NCBI GenBank assembly: GCA_947446645.1
Contig: CANFHA010000002.1
Coordinates: 266,008 to 330,007, forward strand
Direction of reading: 5' to 3'
Source of the DNA: Chitinophagaceae bacterium
Lineage (GTDB): Bacteria > Bacteroidota > Bacteroidia > Chitinophagales > Chitinophagaceae
DNA length: 64,000 bases
Below are positions 62,889 to 64,000 of this stretch, piece after piece. The position numbers and the translations under genes are program-made. Numbering within the stretch: the first letter of the stretch is position 1; each line of letters starts with the position of its first letter. The notes beneath the pieces were generated by a model that worked only from the letters and a program-made list of their open reading frames with translations, was not told where the DNA came from and did no database searches.

Positions 62889-63884
62889 ATGAATAGGTCA
62901 ATTCAAATTATTCAAAACAGTGTTTCTTTAAATCAAGTATTTAGAGGTTGTTGCGAAAAATATGATAAGCTACAAATGTTTGTTGCATGGGTTGGGAATC
63001 CATATAATACCATTCCATTTGATTATTTGAAGAATTTGGATTCAGTGCAGGTTACAGTTGGTATCTCCTTTTGTCAATCTCATCCAGATGGAATTGAGTA
63101 TTTAATGGGGTTGGATTCTAAAATGAGAATTGTTTTTGAAAATCCTTTATTCCATCCAAAGGTTTACATTTTTTCTAAAGGAAGAAGCAGGGCAATGATA
63201 ATTGGCAGCTCAAATTTTACCTACAGCGGATTTTATGAAAATGTTGAAACAAATATTCTTTTAGAAGGTAAAGAACATGAAAGTATAATAAAAGAGAACG
63301 AAGCAATATTTCAGAAATGGAATTTAGATGATGTGTCTTTCTCGCCAACAAAAGAATGGTTGTTATCTTATAGAATACGCTTTAGTAAGCGTCAAAAATC
63401 ATTAAAAAAGGTGAAGCTTAAAGATGAGTCAAGCAAAGAAAATGATTATGCTATTGCATCGTCATGGCTAAACAAGTCGGGCTGGCCCTTATATGTCAAG
63501 AAGATCATGACCGCAGTTAGTGAGCGGTATGATGATGATGACAAAGATGTGCTCAAAGGAAAGTTGGAAAGATTAAAAGAATATAAAGATAAACTACGGT
63601 TGCCGTGGAAGCTTTCCTATTTTGATGAAATTGACAAAAGAAGAATGATGGGTGGTCTACCTCCTTATGCCTGGCTTGGGCATGTTGCAGCATCAGGCTT
63701 TGTAAGGAAGCTATTAGCTAACGGAACTAAACAACAAAAGGCAATAGTAATTTCCTGCATCAATAAAATTGGAGATTTAAAAATTCCGCTCGATTGGAAA
63801 GCGCTCGAGAAGGAATTAGATACCTTAGAAAGCCTTGGTCCTTCAATAAAAGGAGACTGTAAAATAAACTGTGTCAGAAGTTAA
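62889..63884 (+). CDS. PLD-family nuclease-like protein, 3' end apparently truncated by an IS
   Basis: 331 residues as read. The PLD/HKD motif is clear: FHPKVYIFSKGRSRAMIIGS then SNFTYSGFYENVETN, with His89 and Lys91 and the following Ser/Asn. One HKD copy is seen, as in BfiI-like and NgoFVII-like restriction nucleases that dimerise. The C-terminal half is helical and basic. The last ~10 residues (GDCKINCVRS) appear to be encoded by the terminal repeat of the IS that begins at about 63852, so the native C-terminus is lost or lies beyond the window. Confidence 0.72.
   Translation: MNRSIQIIQNSVSLNQVFRGCCEKYDKLQMFVAWVGNPYNTIPFDYLKNLDSVQVTVGISFCQSHPDGIEYLMGLDSKMRIVFENPLFHPKVYIFSKGRSRAMIIGSSNFTYSGFYENVETNILLEGKEHESIIKENEAIFQKWNLDDVSFSPTKEWLLSYRIRFSKRQKSLKKVKLKDESSKENDYAIASSWLNKSGWPLYVKKIMTAVSERYDDDDKDVLKGKLERLKEYKDKLRLPWKLSYFDEIDKRRMMGGLPPYAWLGHVAASGFVRKLLANGTKQQKAIVISCINKIGDLKIPLDWKALEKELDTLESLGPSIKGDCKINCVRS
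63852..63877. repeat. Putative left terminal inverted repeat of an IS256-family element
   Basis: The GGAGACTGTAAAATAAACTG stretch and the GTGTCAG that follows it have the look of IS256-family termini, which start near GAGACTGT and carry a TGTGT block. It lies about 30 nt before the transposase ATG and inside the end of the PLD gene. The other end is outside the window, so the repeat pairing cannot be confirmed. Confidence 0.5.
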
Positions 63885-63908
63885 ATGATTAACTTTAAAA
63901 CACAGGAT

Positions 63909-64000
63909 ATGAAAAAGCAGGAACCGATTGATTATGAGTCAATCAAAAAGCAAGCCCTTGAGCAGTTTCGTTCGGGCAAAAGTCTAACCGGGAAAGGAGG
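63909..64000 (+). CDS. IS256/Mutator-family transposase, N-terminal fragment (runs off window)
   Basis: About 30 residues are visible: KKQEPIDYESIKKQALEQFR then SGKSLTGKGG, which matches the start of IS256-family transposases of Bacteroidota. An in-frame ATG at 63885 directly after the PLD stop is an alternative start. The catalytic DDE residues are beyond the window. It is the only mobile-element gene visible besides the serine recombinase. Confidence 0.72.
   Translation, partial: MKKQEPIDYESIKKQALEQFRSGKSLTGKG

Larger units (their letters stand above)
63852..64000 (+). mobile_element. IS256-family insertion sequence, left end (partial)
   Basis: The element comprises the putative terminal repeat and the transposase start, and it truncates the PLD gene. 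Target-site duplication and right end cannot be checked in this window. Confidence 0.55.

Overview
The window is a Bacteroidota chromosome segment, most likely from the Chitinophagales/Chitinophagaceae. Evidence: three secreted proteins end in type A type-IX-secretion sorting domains; several upstream regions carry the Bacteroidota -7 promoter consensus TAnnTTTG; and GWxTD, DUF4476, DUF4349, group III truncated haemoglobin and DHCW-type cupin families occur together. The genus cannot be decided from the sequence.

Region 1 (1-43.4 kb) is core chromosome with mixed housekeeping genes in short operons. It holds tyrosine catabolism (hppD, hmgA), a secreted CocE-type hydrolase, holA, two adjacent TPR signalling proteins (one ending in a HisKA-like box with no ATPase domain, one an adenylate cyclase broken by an in-frame TGA), a DEDDy exonuclease, an OmpR-type regulator and a PhoR-like kinase separated by an inverted T9SS gene, a biotin carrier protein, pdhB, T9SS cargo, a FAD reductase, TerC, a thioesterase, a saccharopine reductase, smpB, accD, pyrR-pyrB, a CDF transporter, a GWxTD protein, adenine deaminase, a truncated haemoglobin, a stand-alone feoA, DoxX, a glycosyltransferase and an orphan sensor kinase. 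A small YqaE/Pmp3-like frame at 17.9 kb lacks a normal start codon.

Region 2 (43.4 kb to the window end) is a genomic island that begins at a tRNA-Leu(GAG) gene. A large serine recombinase lies next to the tRNA and its reading frame runs antisense through it, as expected if the recombinase gene abuts its own attachment site. The cargo is a defence island. A type I restriction-modification locus has two complete hsdM genes, a membrane-anchored coiled-coil gene between them, one hsdS, an HEPN-like gene coupled to hsdS, a frameshifted gene, an agmatine-deiminase-like gene, a small zinc-ribbon protein and hsdR. After hsdR comes a two-gene cassette: an unknown 324-residue protein overlapping a RecQ helicase fused to a C-terminal PD-(D/E)XK-like nuclease. 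A decayed second copy of the hsdR 3' end follows the cassette, so the cassette is bracketed by hsdR tails. Next are a gene split at an A7 tract, another HEPN-like protein, and a PLD-family nuclease-like protein whose 3' end appears cut by an IS256-family insertion that runs off the window.

The strongest candidates for something undescribed are the RecQ-nuclease cassette with its partner, and the dual-HsdM operon with its embedded membrane protein and HEPN partner. Neither could be matched by search here. All functional statements rest on motif recognition by eye.
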